A stretch of 64,000 nt of DNA from Paraburkholderia rhynchosiae (GTDB lineage: Bacteria; Pseudomonadota; Gammaproteobacteria; Burkholderiales; Burkholderiaceae). Each line of letters opens with the position of its first letter. The stretch's first letter is position 1. The stretch is taken from positions 310,001 through 374,000 of the forward strand of contig NZ_PNXY01000003.1 in assembly GCF_002879865.1 (NCBI RefSeq), written 5' to 3'. Positions 16,457 through 24,182 of the stretch are shown in pieces. The notes below the pieces were generated by a model that was not told the DNA's origin, did not search any database, and saw only the letters and a list, made by a program, of their open reading frames with translations. Made by a program: the position numbers and the translations under genes.

Positions 16457-17839
16457 ATGCGCACTGCAATGCCAGCCGCTCAGCCTGATCGGCCCAGCCA
16501 GCTCGAGCGCTCGACCATACGGAAGGTGTCGATGCGGCTCGTGCCGTTCGTCGCCCTGATGTTTTTCATCAACTTTCTGGATCGCACGGCCATCTCGTTC
16601 GCCGGACCCAACGGCATGACGAAGGATCTCGGACTCGGCGCGGCGCAGTTCGGCTTCGCCGCGGGCGTGTTCTTTATCGGCTACATCTTTCTCGAAGTGC
16701 CGAGCAACCTGGCGCTGCATAAATTCGGCGCACGCCGCTGGCTTGCGCGAATCATGGTGACGTGGGGCATCGTCGCGTTGCTGTTCACGTGGGTGAGCAG
16801 CGTGCCGGGCTTGTATGCGCTGCGCTTTCTGCTGGGCGTCGCCGAAGCGGGCTTCTTTCCCGGCGCAATCCTCTTTCTCAGCACGTGGGTGCCGCAGCGT
16901 CATCGCAGCCACATCCTCGCGCTGTTTTATCTCGCGCAACCGCTGACGATCGTCATCGGCGCGCCGTTTGCCGCGCTCCTGATCGACGCGCATGGGCTCT
17001 TCGGCCTCGCCGGCTGGCGCGTGATGTTCCTCGGCGTCGCGCTGCCGGCGATCGTCGTCGGCATCGTGGCCTGGTTCTATCTGAGCGACAGGCCGTCCGA
17101 AGCGCGCTGGCTCACGTCCGCCGAGCAGCAGTGGCTCACCGGCGAACTCGAAGCGGAGCAGCGGATGCGCGAGGCCAATGCGTCAGCGCATCGTCACCAT
17201 GCGGGTGCGGCGCTTACGAGCGGTCGCGTGTGGATGTTCTCGCTGATGTACTTCGGACTCATCTACGGCCTGTATGCGCTCGCGTTTTTTCTGCCGAGCA
17301 TCATCGGCGGTTTCGAAGGCAGATTTGGCACGCATTTCAACGTGTTCCAGAAAGGTCTGATCACGGCGATTCCATACCTGCCTGCAGCGATAGCGCTGTT
17401 CCTCTGGAGCCGCAGTGCGACAAAGCGCGGCGTGCGCAACTGGCACATCGGCATCCCGGCATTGATCGGCGCACTGAGCATTCCGCTCGCACTCTTCATG
17501 AAGTCGCCGTCGGCGAGTATCGCGGTGATTGCGGTGACGGCCTGCGCGATCTTCTCCGCGCTGCCGAACTTCTGGGCACTGCCGGCGCGCTTTCTGTCCG
17601 GCGCGGCTGCCGCAGCGGGCATCGCTTTGATCAACACGGTCGGCAACCTCGCGGGCTTCGTCGCGCCATATGTGACGGGCGCGATGAAGGATGCGACGGG
17701 CTCATATCAGGCGCCGATGTTCGTCGTCGGCGCATTCATGCTCTTGAGCGCGGTGCTGGCGTTTGCGTTCTGCGGCGAGCGGCGTCCACGAGCGGTCGAT
17801 GAACATGCATCGGTCGCGCTCGACCCGCGCGCGGGCTGA
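16457..17839 (+). CDS. MFS carrier, anion:cation symporter family
   Basis: A 460-residue, 12-span major facilitator protein. The FINFLDRTAISFAGP segment in the first span and the loop GARRWLARIMVTWGIVA are typical of the anion:cation symporter (ACS) group, which takes up organic and sugar acids such as hexuronates, phthalate and tartrate with protons. The start at 16457 follows GGAGG by five bases; an ATG at 16433 lacks such a site. It is the first gene of the island with ApnO-, RuBisCO-like- and OiaK-type genes, so D-apionate or a related branched sugar acid is the inferred substrate. Confidence 0.88.
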   Translation: MRTAMPAAQPDRPSQLERSTIRKVSMRLVPFVALMFFINFLDRTAISFAGPNGMTKDLGLGAAQFGFAAGVFFIGYIFLEVPSNLALHKFGARRWLARIMVTWGIVALLFTWVSSVPGLYALRFLLGVAEAGFFPGAILFLSTWVPQRHRSHILALFYLAQPLTIVIGAPFAALLIDAHGLFGLAGWRVMFLGVALPAIVVGIVAWFYLSDRPSEARWLTSAEQQWLTGELEAEQRMREANASAHRHHAGAALTSGRVWMFSLMYFGLIYGLYALAFFLPSIIGGFEGRFGTHFNVFQKGLITAIPYLPAAIALFLWSRSATKRGVRNWHIGIPALIGALSIPLALFMKSPSASIAVIAVTACAIFSALPNFWALPARFLSGAAAAAGIALINTVGNLAGFVAPYVTGAMKDATGSYQAPMFVVGAFMLLSAVLAFAFCGERRPRAVDEHASVALDPRAG

Positions 17840-17880
17840 GCGTCGCGCGAGACACGGAACCCTTCGAAGGAGATAGGACA

Positions 17881-18711
17881 ATGAAAGAGAAAATCGCATT
17901 GATTGGCGCTGGCGGGAAAATGGGCTTCCGTCTGACGAGCAACCTGTTGAAGTCCGATTATCGCGTGGCGCACGTGGAGGTGAGCGAGGCGGGCCGCCAG
18001 CGGCTGAAGGACGAACTGGACGTGGATTGCGTATCGGTCGATGCCGCGATCGACGGCGCGCAGGTCGTGATTCTCGCCGTGCCCGACACGTTGATCGGCA
18101 AGCTGAGCCATGACATCGCGCCGAAGCTGCCGTCCGGCACGATGATGATGACGCTCGACGCCGCCGCGCCGTTCGCGGGCCATCTGCCGAATCGGCCTGA
18201 CCTGACGTATTTCGTCGCGCACCCGTGCCATCCGCTGATCTTCAACGACGAGTCCGATCCGAAAGCGCGGCGCGATTTTTTCGGCGGCGCGTATGCGAAG
18301 CAGTCGATCACCAGCGCGTTGATGCAAGGCCCCGAATCGGCATTCGACCTCGGCGAGGACGTCGCCAAGACGATCTATCAGCCGATTCTGCGTTCGTATC
18401 GTTTGAGCGTGGATCAGATGGCGCTGCTCGAACCCGGTCTCTCGGAGACGATCTGCGCGACGCTGCTCTACGTGATGCGCGAAGCAATGGAGGAAACCGT
18501 AAAGCGCGGAGTGCCGAAAGAGGCCGCACGCGATTTCCTGCTCGGCCACATGAACATCCTGAGCGCGGTGATCTTCAACGAGATTCCCGGCGCGTTCTCC
18601 GATGCGTGCAACAAGGCAATCGAGTTCGGCAAGCCGCGACTGATGCGCGACGACTGGAAGGGCGTGTTCGAGCGCGAGGAGATCGCGGAGAGCATCCGCC
18701 GGATTACCTGA
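17881..18711 (+). CDS. apnO: D-apionate oxidoisomerase-type dehydrogenase (ApnO)
   Basis: The 276-residue protein has an N-terminal NAD-binding Rossmann motif (IALIGAGGKMGFRLTSNL) and a helical C-terminal domain like the phosphogluconate dehydrogenase superfamily. The segments FVAHPCHPLIFNDE and LEPGLSETICATLLYVMREA are characteristic of the group assigned as D-apionate oxidoisomerase, which converts D-apionate to 3-oxo-isoapionate with NAD. The assignment is strengthened by the next two genes, a RuBisCO-like protein and a DUF1537 kinase, which act on that product in the published pathway. The start at 17881 has AAGGAGATAGGACA upstream. It lies 41 bases after the carrier gene. A related hydroxy-acid substrate cannot be excluded. 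Confidence 0.82.
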   Translation: MKEKIALIGAGGKMGFRLTSNLLKSDYRVAHVEVSEAGRQRLKDELDVDCVSVDAAIDGAQVVILAVPDTLIGKLSHDIAPKLPSGTMMMTLDAAAPFAGHLPNRPDLTYFVAHPCHPLIFNDESDPKARRDFFGGAYAKQSITSALMQGPESAFDLGEDVAKTIYQPILRSYRLSVDQMALLEPGLSETICATLLYVMREAMEETVKRGVPKEAARDFLLGHMNILSAVIFNEIPGAFSDACNKAIEFGKPRLMRDDWKGVFEREEIAESIRRIT

Positions 18712-18720
18712 TCCTGTCGT

Positions 18721-18747
18721 GACGTCTGTGACGTCTGTGACGTCTGT
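18721..18747 (+). repeat. 9-base tandem repeat between apnO and the RLP gene
   Basis: GACGTCTGT occurs three times in exact succession, followed by degenerate copies (GGACTTCTGT, GACTTC). The tract fills most of the short gap before the chosen GTG start of the RuBisCO-like gene. The repeats also read in frame as Thr-Ser-Val, but the downstream start is better supported, so they probably lie in the leader. Confidence 0.8.
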
Positions 18748-18793
18748 GGACTTCTGTGACTTCATTGAGGTCACTTCCAACAAGGATGGCATT

Positions 18794-20038
18794 GTGAGCG
18801 AGCGCATCTACGCGACTTACTGGCTCGAAACGGGCGATGACCCGCGACGAGCCGCCGATATCATCGCGGGCGAACAGTCGAGCGGCACCTTCGTCGCGCT
18901 GCCGACCGAGACGCCGCGACTGAAGGCGCGTTCGGGCGCGCGCGTCGAGCGGCTCGACATTCTCGAGACGGTGGAGCGTGCGAGTCTTACGGGCGGAATC
19001 GAGTCGAATCGCCATACGCGCTGCACGCTCGAACTGTCATGGCCCATCGAAAATTTCGGCCCATCGTTGCCGAATCTGATGTCGACTATCGCGGGCAATC
19101 TGTTCGAGCTGCGTCAGGTGTCGGGGCTGCGGCTCACTGGCTTGAAGTTGCCGCTGTCGTTCGCCGCGGCTTATCCGGGGCCGGCCTTCGGCATTGAAGG
19201 CACGCGCCGCTTGAGCGGCGTCACGCACGGTCCGCTGATCGGCACGATTATCAAACCGAGCGTGGGCCTGTCGCCCGACCAGACCGCGCAGCAGGTTCGC
19301 GAGCTCATCGATGGCGGCATCGATTTCATCAAGGACGACGAGCTTCAGGCCGACGGCTCCCACTGTCCATTCGACGAACGCGTGAAGGCGGTGATGCGCG
19401 TGGTCAATCAGCACGCGGATCGCACCGGCAAAAAGGTGATGGTGGCCTTCAACGTGACGGGCGACCTCGACCAGATGCGGCGGCGCCACGACCTCGTGCT
19501 CGCACAGGGCGGCACATGCGTGATGGCCGTGCTCAATTCTGTCGGGCTTGTCGGTCTGCATGAACTGCGGCGTCATGCACAGGTGCCGATTCATGCGCAC
19601 CGCGCGGGCTGGGGTTATCTGACGCGCTGTCCCGAGCTGGGTTGGGACTATGCGCCGTGGCAAATGCTGTGGCGTCTCGCGGGCGCGGATCATATGCACG
19701 TGAACGGCTTGCGCAACAAGTTCAGCGAATCCGACGACAGCGTCATCACGTCCGCGCGCGCCGTGCTCGCGCCCGTCATGCCCGAAGCGCCGATGCCCGC
19801 GATGCCCGTGTTCAGCTCCGGCCAGACGGGCTTGCAGGCCGCCGATACCTACGCCGCGATTGGCTGCGCCGATCTGATCCACACGGCGGGCGGCGGCATC
19901 TTCGGGCATCCGCAGGGCGTCGCGGCGGGCGTCGACGCGTTGCGCGAAGCATGGGTCGCGGCGATTGAAGGCGTGCCGCTCGAACGCCATGCGCAACGTC
20001 ATCCGTCGCTGCGCGCGGCGCTCGGCTTCTGGAAATGA
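18794..20038 (+). CDS. oiaX: RuBisCO-like protein acting on 3-oxo-isoapionate 4-phosphate
   Basis: This 414-residue RuBisCO large-chain homologue keeps key catalytic features: Lys154 in GTIIKPSVGLSP (the K175 equivalent), the carbamylated-lysine/metal motif GIDFIKDDE (Lys180, Asp182, Glu183), His267 in PIHAHRAGWGY and the phosphate-binding AGGGIFGHPQG. The second lysine of the usual TxKPKLG is serine. It is thus an RLP, not a CO2-fixing enzyme. In D-apionate pathways such RLPs process 3-oxo-isoapionate 4-phosphate, as transcarboxylase/hydrolase (OiaX, giving 3-phosphoglycerate and glycolate) or as decarboxylase; sequence reading cannot tell which. GTG at 18794, seven bases after AAGGA, matches the family N terminus; an upstream repeat-encoded extension to 18719 does not. 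The stop overlaps the kinase start. Confidence 0.8.
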   Translation: MSERIYATYWLETGDDPRRAADIIAGEQSSGTFVALPTETPRLKARSGARVERLDILETVERASLTGGIESNRHTRCTLELSWPIENFGPSLPNLMSTIAGNLFELRQVSGLRLTGLKLPLSFAAAYPGPAFGIEGTRRLSGVTHGPLIGTIIKPSVGLSPDQTAQQVRELIDGGIDFIKDDELQADGSHCPFDERVKAVMRVVNQHADRTGKKVMVAFNVTGDLDQMRRRHDLVLAQGGTCVMAVLNSVGLVGLHELRRHAQVPIHAHRAGWGYLTRCPELGWDYAPWQMLWRLAGADHMHVNGLRNKFSESDDSVITSARAVLAPVMPEAPMPAMPVFSSGQTGLQAADTYAAIGCADLIHTAGGGIFGHPQGVAAGVDALREAWVAAIEGVPLERHAQRHPSLRAALGFWK

Positions 20039-21432
20039 GCGCCGCCATGACCGATCCAGCGAAACACGCATTGGGCGAGGGCTTGCTGCTCGCGTATTAC
20101 GGCGACGACTTCACGGGCTCGACGGACGCGATGGAGGCGATGACCGCGGCCGGCGTGCCGACCGTCCTGTGCCTCGACACGCCGACGCCGGATCTGCTCA
20201 CACGCTTTCCGGATGCGCGCTGCGTCGGCCTCGCGGGTTCGTCGCGCGGGCGCAGTCCTGAGTGGATGCGCGATGTGCTGCCCGCTGCGTTCGCGGGTCT
20301 CGCTGCACTTGGCGCGCCTGTTCTTCAGTACAAGGTCTGCTCGACGTTCGATTCGTCGCCGGAACTCGGCTCGATTGGCGCGGCCATCGACATCGGCGTG
20401 AAGGCGATGCCCGCACAGTGGTCGCCGATGGTGATCGGCGCGCCGCGACTAAAGCGCTATCAGATGTTCGGCAATCTGTTTGCCGCGGTCGACGGGATCG
20501 GTTACCGGCTCGACCGTCATCCGACCATGTCGCGCCATCCGGCCACGCCGATGCACGAGGCAGATCTGCGAGTGCATCTCGGCCGGCAGACCTCGCGGCG
20601 CATCGAGCTCATCGACATGCTGCAACTGCGTGCCGGCGAGGGCGCCGCACGCGTAGAGGCGTTGAGCGCGGCAGATACGCCCGTCGTGATGATCGACGTG
20701 CTCGACGACGACACGCTCATCGAAGCCGGGCGGCTTGTCTGGGAGCAGCGCGGCAAGGGTGTGTTCAGCGCGTCGTCGTCGGGGCTGCAATATGCGCTTG
20801 CCGCGTACTGGCGCACGCGCGGCTGGTTGCCGGCGACCCCTTCGCTGCCTGTCGCGCAGCCGGTCGAACAGATTGCCGCCGTGAGCGGAAGTTGCTCGCC
20901 CGTCACGGCAACGCAGATTGCGTGGGCGCGCGCTAACGGCTTTCACGTCGAACGGCTCGACCTGCCGCGCGCGCTCGATTCGCGCACGGCGAGCGCCGAA
21001 ATTCAGCGTGCCGTCGACGTCGCCGCCGATGCGATTCGCCGCGGCTACAGCGTGATCGTGCACAGCGCGGAAGGCCCCGACGATCCGGCCGTGCAGGCAT
21101 TCGACGCCATTGCGCACGATGCGGGCCTGTCGCGGCTGGAAGCGGCGCGCAAAGTCGGCGGCGCGCTGGCCGAAGTGATGCGTCAGTTGCTGGATCGGGT
21201 CGAACTGCGGCGCGTGGTCGTGGCCGGTGGCGACAGCTCCGGCGAGGTCGCGAGCACTCTGGGCATCGATGCGCTGAGCGTCGCGGCAGGGCTCGCGCCC
21301 GGCGCGCCGCTGTGTCGAGCGTGGTCTGGTTCGGCTCGCCGCGACGGTCTTGAAATCGTGCTGAAGGGCGGGCAGATCGGCGGCGCTGCGTTCTTCGGCA
21401 CGGTAAGGGTGGGCCGGGAGACCGGCCGGTAA
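20035..21432 (+). CDS. oiaK: DUF1537 sugar-acid kinase, OiaK type
   Basis: A 465-residue four-carbon-acid-sugar kinase family member. The N-terminal domain opens with LLLAYYGDDFTGSTDAMEAM, the substrate-binding signature. The C-terminal nucleotide-binding domain carries VVVAGGDSSGEVASTLG and LKGGQIGG. In D-apionate catabolism OiaK phosphorylates 3-oxo-isoapionate at O4, giving the substrate of the RuBisCO-like enzyme next door. ATG at 20035 overlaps the preceding TGA by four bases (ATGA), so the two are probably translationally coupled; ATG at 20047 is an alternative start. Without the neighbours, other DUF1537 substrates such as erythronates would be equally possible. Confidence 0.82.
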   Translation: MSAAMTDPAKHALGEGLLLAYYGDDFTGSTDAMEAMTAAGVPTVLCLDTPTPDLLTRFPDARCVGLAGSSRGRSPEWMRDVLPAAFAGLAALGAPVLQYKVCSTFDSSPELGSIGAAIDIGVKAMPAQWSPMVIGAPRLKRYQMFGNLFAAVDGIGYRLDRHPTMSRHPATPMHEADLRVHLGRQTSRRIELIDMLQLRAGEGAARVEALSAADTPVVMIDVLDDDTLIEAGRLVWEQRGKGVFSASSSGLQYALAAYWRTRGWLPATPSLPVAQPVEQIAAVSGSCSPVTATQIAWARANGFHVERLDLPRALDSRTASAEIQRAVDVAADAIRRGYSVIVHSAEGPDDPAVQAFDAIAHDAGLSRLEAARKVGGALAEVMRQLLDRVELRRVVVAGGDSSGEVASTLGIDALSVAAGLAPGAPLCRAWSGSARRDGLEIVLKGGQIGGAAFFGTVRVGRETGR

Positions 21433-21480
21433 TCGTCTGCTACAGCTCCGTGCTTTTTCACGCAAGGCGCGACCGGTGTA

Positions 21481-21500
21481 TGGTACTGTCATCACACCAG
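21481..21500 (+). promoter_or_regulatory. Candidate GntR-family operator, regulator promoter copy
   Basis: The sequence begins TGGTACTG and ends TCATCACACCAG, nearly repeating 16394-16413. It lies 20-39 bases before the regulator ATG, a position suited to autoregulation. Confidence 0.55.
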
Positions 21501-21519
21501 AAGCTTTTGCAGAAACGTA

Positions 21520-22224
21520 ATGGGCGAGATCATCCCGCGTCGCAAGTTGTATCAGGAAGTTGTGGACCGTTTGATGGAGCGAATTCGCTCGGGCGAAATC
21601 GCGCCCGGTGCGCAGTTGCCGTCAGAACGTGAGCTGATGGAAATCTACGGCGTCGGCCGGCCCGCCGTGCGCGAGGCGCTGCAAACGCTGGAGCGTTCGG
21701 GCATCGTCGAGATCGTGCATGGCGAACGGGCGCGCGTCGTCGTGCCGACAGCGGACCGGTTGATCGGGCAACTCGCGGGCGGGGCAATGCATCTGTTGCG
21801 CACGCATCCGGACATGCTCGAGCACCTGAAGCACGCACGCCTCTTTCTTGAGACCGGCACCGCGCGCATGGCCGCCGAACGCGCAACCGAAGAAGATGTC
21901 GCGCGACTGCAATTGAGCGTGGCGCAGCATCGCGCGTCGATGGTCAATCTCGAAGAGTTTATCGAGCGCGACATGGCATTTCACCGCGAGATCGCGAAGA
22001 TCAGCGGCAATCCGATTTTTCCGTCGATCGTCGAATCGTTGTTTCGCTGGGCCGGTGAATATTATCGGCCGCTCGTGCGTGCGCCCGGTGCCGAGGAAGT
22101 GACGCTGGCCGAGCATCAGCGCATTGTCGACGCGATCGCGAAACACGACGGCGATGAGGCGTCCGAAGCGATGCGCGCGCATCTGACGCGCGCCAACGAG
22201 TTGTATCGGACCTTGAGCAAGTAA
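21520..22224 (+). CDS. GntR-family (FadR/FCD) transcriptional regulator
   Basis: A 234-residue regulator with a winged helix-turn-helix at residues 8-75 (APGAQLPSERELMEIYGVGR, then AVREALQTLERSGIV) and a helical FCD effector domain from about 90 (LEHLKHARLFLETGTARMAA, then DMAFHREIAKISGNP). FCD regulators bind sugar acids or related carboxylates and often a divalent metal through conserved histidines, here in FHREI, AEHQRI and RAHLTR. It is downstream of and co-oriented with the sugar-acid genes and is preceded by its own operator-like site. It is the likely local repressor of the island. Confidence 0.88.
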   Translation: MGEIIPRRKLYQEVVDRLMERIRSGEIAPGAQLPSERELMEIYGVGRPAVREALQTLERSGIVEIVHGERARVVVPTADRLIGQLAGGAMHLLRTHPDMLEHLKHARLFLETGTARMAAERATEEDVARLQLSVAQHRASMVNLEEFIERDMAFHREIAKISGNPIFPSIVESLFRWAGEYYRPLVRAPGAEEVTLAEHQRIVDAIAKHDGDEASEAMRAHLTRANELYRTLSK

Positions 22225-22296
22225 CGCGGCTGGCGATGGCTTGCCGCGGCTTGCCACGGCTTGAGGTAGCAGCCTGGCCATGATCGGCGCGCGCCA

Positions 22297-22322
22297 ATAA
22301 AAATGGGCAGCCGAAGCTGCCC
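22297..22322 (-). terminator. Terminator of the AcpA-like gene
   Basis: On the minus strand GGGCAGC and GCTGCCC form a perfect seven-base stem with a TTCG tetraloop, followed by ATTTTTATT. It lies 70 bases after the stop of the phosphoesterase gene. Confidence 0.88.
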
Positions 22323-22391
22323 GTCGAAAGCCGTGCCGCGAGGCCGGCTGTTGCTTACCGTTTGAGTCCGCTTGCGTCTACTGACTCGCGC

Positions 22392-23969
22392 TTATTGCCT
22401 GACGTTCAGCGCGGCCGTCAGATCGCCCATCGGCTTGCTGCCGTTGGCAACGAGCGCCGCGTCGCGCGCCGCGATGCCCGGCAGCGTCGGCAGCGAGAAA
22501 CGGTGCGTGATGAAGCGCAGGATCGACGTCGTGTCGTATTGCGTGTGATCGACGAAACCCTTCTTCGCGAACGGCGAGATGATGAGCGCCGGAATGCGCG
22601 TGCCCGGACCCCAGCGGTCGGCCTTCGGCGGCGCGACGTGGTCCCAGAAGCCGCCGTTTTCATCGTACGTCACGACCACCAGCATGTTGTTCCACTGCGG
22701 GCTCTTCTGCAGATGCGAGATGACGTCCGCAATGTGCTGATCGCCCGATGCGACGTCCGTATAGCCGGGGTGCTCGTTCAGGTTGCCTTGCGGCTTGTAG
22801 AACGTCACTTGCGGCAGCGTGCCGCTGTCGATCGCCTTGATGAACTCCGAGCCGCCAAGGCCGCCGTCGCGCAGGTGCTGCGAGCGGTTCGACGTGCCCG
22901 GCGCAAGGTCGGCGAAATAGTTGAACGGCTGATGATGCGGCTGGAAGTTCGGCGCCGTGAGGTTCGCGCCGTAGATCACGTTGGACGTGCCGTTCTGCGC
23001 CGCCGACAACGCCGCGCCCCACGCGCCGCCGTACCATGCCCACGACACATTCGCGTTATTCAGCAGATCGCCGATGTGTTGCTGCGTCTGCGCCGGCAAC
23101 GTGGTCGCCGCGCTCGGATCGGCGAAATTCGCGTCGCCGCCCGAAGCGGCCTTGTTGCCGCTCGGCTGATACGGCGGCTGCATCGTGTTGATCGCATAGA
23201 AGTCAGGCGTGAGGTTGCCCGACAGCACGAATTTCGGCGGGCCGCTCAGCGACGAAGCCGGCGAGTTCGACGCGAGCTTCAGCGTCACGCCGTCGCTTTC
23301 CACCGCTGAAATCGAGCCGGCCGCCGGGCTCTTGTCCGCGTTCGGATAGGTCGGCGTGCACGAGCATACGAGCCACTGGTGATTCAGGAACGAGCCGCCG
23401 AACGCGCCCATGAAGAAGTTGTCGGCGAGCGTGTATTGCTGCGCGATCTTCCACAGCGGCAGCTTGTCGGCATTGAGCGTGTAGTGACCCATCACGAGGC
23501 CGCCCGAATCCGCCCATGCGGCGAACTTGTCGTTCTTGCCGCCGTCGATCTGCATCTGGTTTTCATAGAAACGGTGATACAGATCGCGTGTCGTCGCGGT
23601 GATCGGCGTGTTGAAACCCTTGGGGTCGTCGATCGCGAAGGGGCTGTTCGGCAGGCTGGCGGTCATGGCCTGCGTCACGACCGGTGTCACGCCGGTTTGC
23701 GTGAGACCGTTCCAGACCTGCGGCAGCGTCGCGAGCGTCGTGCCGTCGCGGTCCAGTTGCCTGGCGCTCGTGGCGCTCACGTTCTGCAGGCCGTTAGCGC
23801 CCGGGAAGTTGCCGTAGAGGTTGTCGAAGCTGCGGTTTTCGGCGTAGATCACGACGACCGTCTTGATGGACGTAACGTCCGGTTGCGTGATCTCGTTGCC
23901 GCCGCATGCATATAGGCTTAACGCTGCTGCGATCGCCAGCGGCGCCGCGCAGATCAGTTTCTTGTTCAT
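22392..23969 (-). CDS. Secreted phosphoesterase, AcpA/phospholipase C family
   Basis: A 525-residue exported protein. The signal ends in LSLYACGGN, a lipobox-like site. The catalytic start VVVIYAENRSFDNLYGNFPG holds the metal-coordinating Glu-Asn and the Asp typical of the AcpA acid phosphatase/phospholipase C superfamily. Later blocks include YTDVASGDQHIADVISHL, VVTYDENGGFWDHVAPP and RIPALIISPFAKKGFVDHTQ, which carry further metal ligands. It probably releases phosphate from phospholipids or phosphate esters in the periplasm or outside. The leader shared with the divergent peroxidase gene contains Pho-box-like half-sites. The precise substrate is not readable. The start at 23969 gives a clean signal peptide. 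Confidence 0.88.
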   Translation of the reverse strand: MNKKLICAAPLAIAAALSLYACGGNEITQPDVTSIKTVVVIYAENRSFDNLYGNFPGANGLQNVSATSARQLDRDGTTLATLPQVWNGLTQTGVTPVVTQAMTASLPNSPFAIDDPKGFNTPITATTRDLYHRFYENQMQIDGGKNDKFAAWADSGGLVMGHYTLNADKLPLWKIAQQYTLADNFFMGAFGGSFLNHQWLVCSCTPTYPNADKSPAAGSISAVESDGVTLKLASNSPASSLSGPPKFVLSGNLTPDFYAINTMQPPYQPSGNKAASGGDANFADPSAATTLPAQTQQHIGDLLNNANVSWAWYGGAWGAALSAAQNGTSNVIYGANLTAPNFQPHHQPFNYFADLAPGTSNRSQHLRDGGLGGSEFIKAIDSGTLPQVTFYKPQGNLNEHPGYTDVASGDQHIADVISHLQKSPQWNNMLVVVTYDENGGFWDHVAPPKADRWGPGTRIPALIISPFAKKGFVDHTQYDTTSILRFITHRFSLPTLPGIAARDAALVANGSKPMGDLTAALNVRQ

Positions 23970-24102
23970 TTATGTGGGTTCTCTCTCTCGCGTTGGGGAC
24001 CGGCCGCATGCACTCCATACCGCAATGGCCGCCCGCGAAAGTGTGGCGATGGAATTTGACAGAGAGATGTATCCATTACGGATCGCTTCGGGGCCGCGAT
24101 TT

Positions 24103-24131
24103 CTGTCGGCTGAATGTCATTTAGACGACAT
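24103..24131 (+). promoter_or_regulatory. Weak Pho-box-like triple half-site
   Basis: CTGTCGG, ATGTCAT and ACGACAT follow each other at 11-base spacing, separated by CTGA and TTAG. Against CTGTCAT they match at 5, 6 and 4 of 7 positions. The element sits 52-80 bases before the peroxidase start and in the leader of the divergent phosphoesterase. Weak on sequence alone. Confidence 0.35.
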
Positions 24132-24182
24132 ATCCATGAAATACGCTCGCGGACTTCCATATCGCACATTCACACCACTCAT

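Noticed and set aside
18721..18747. Tandem GACGTCTGT as a CRISPR or iteron origin
   Set aside because: Only three 9-base copies with no spacers or replication gene nearby.
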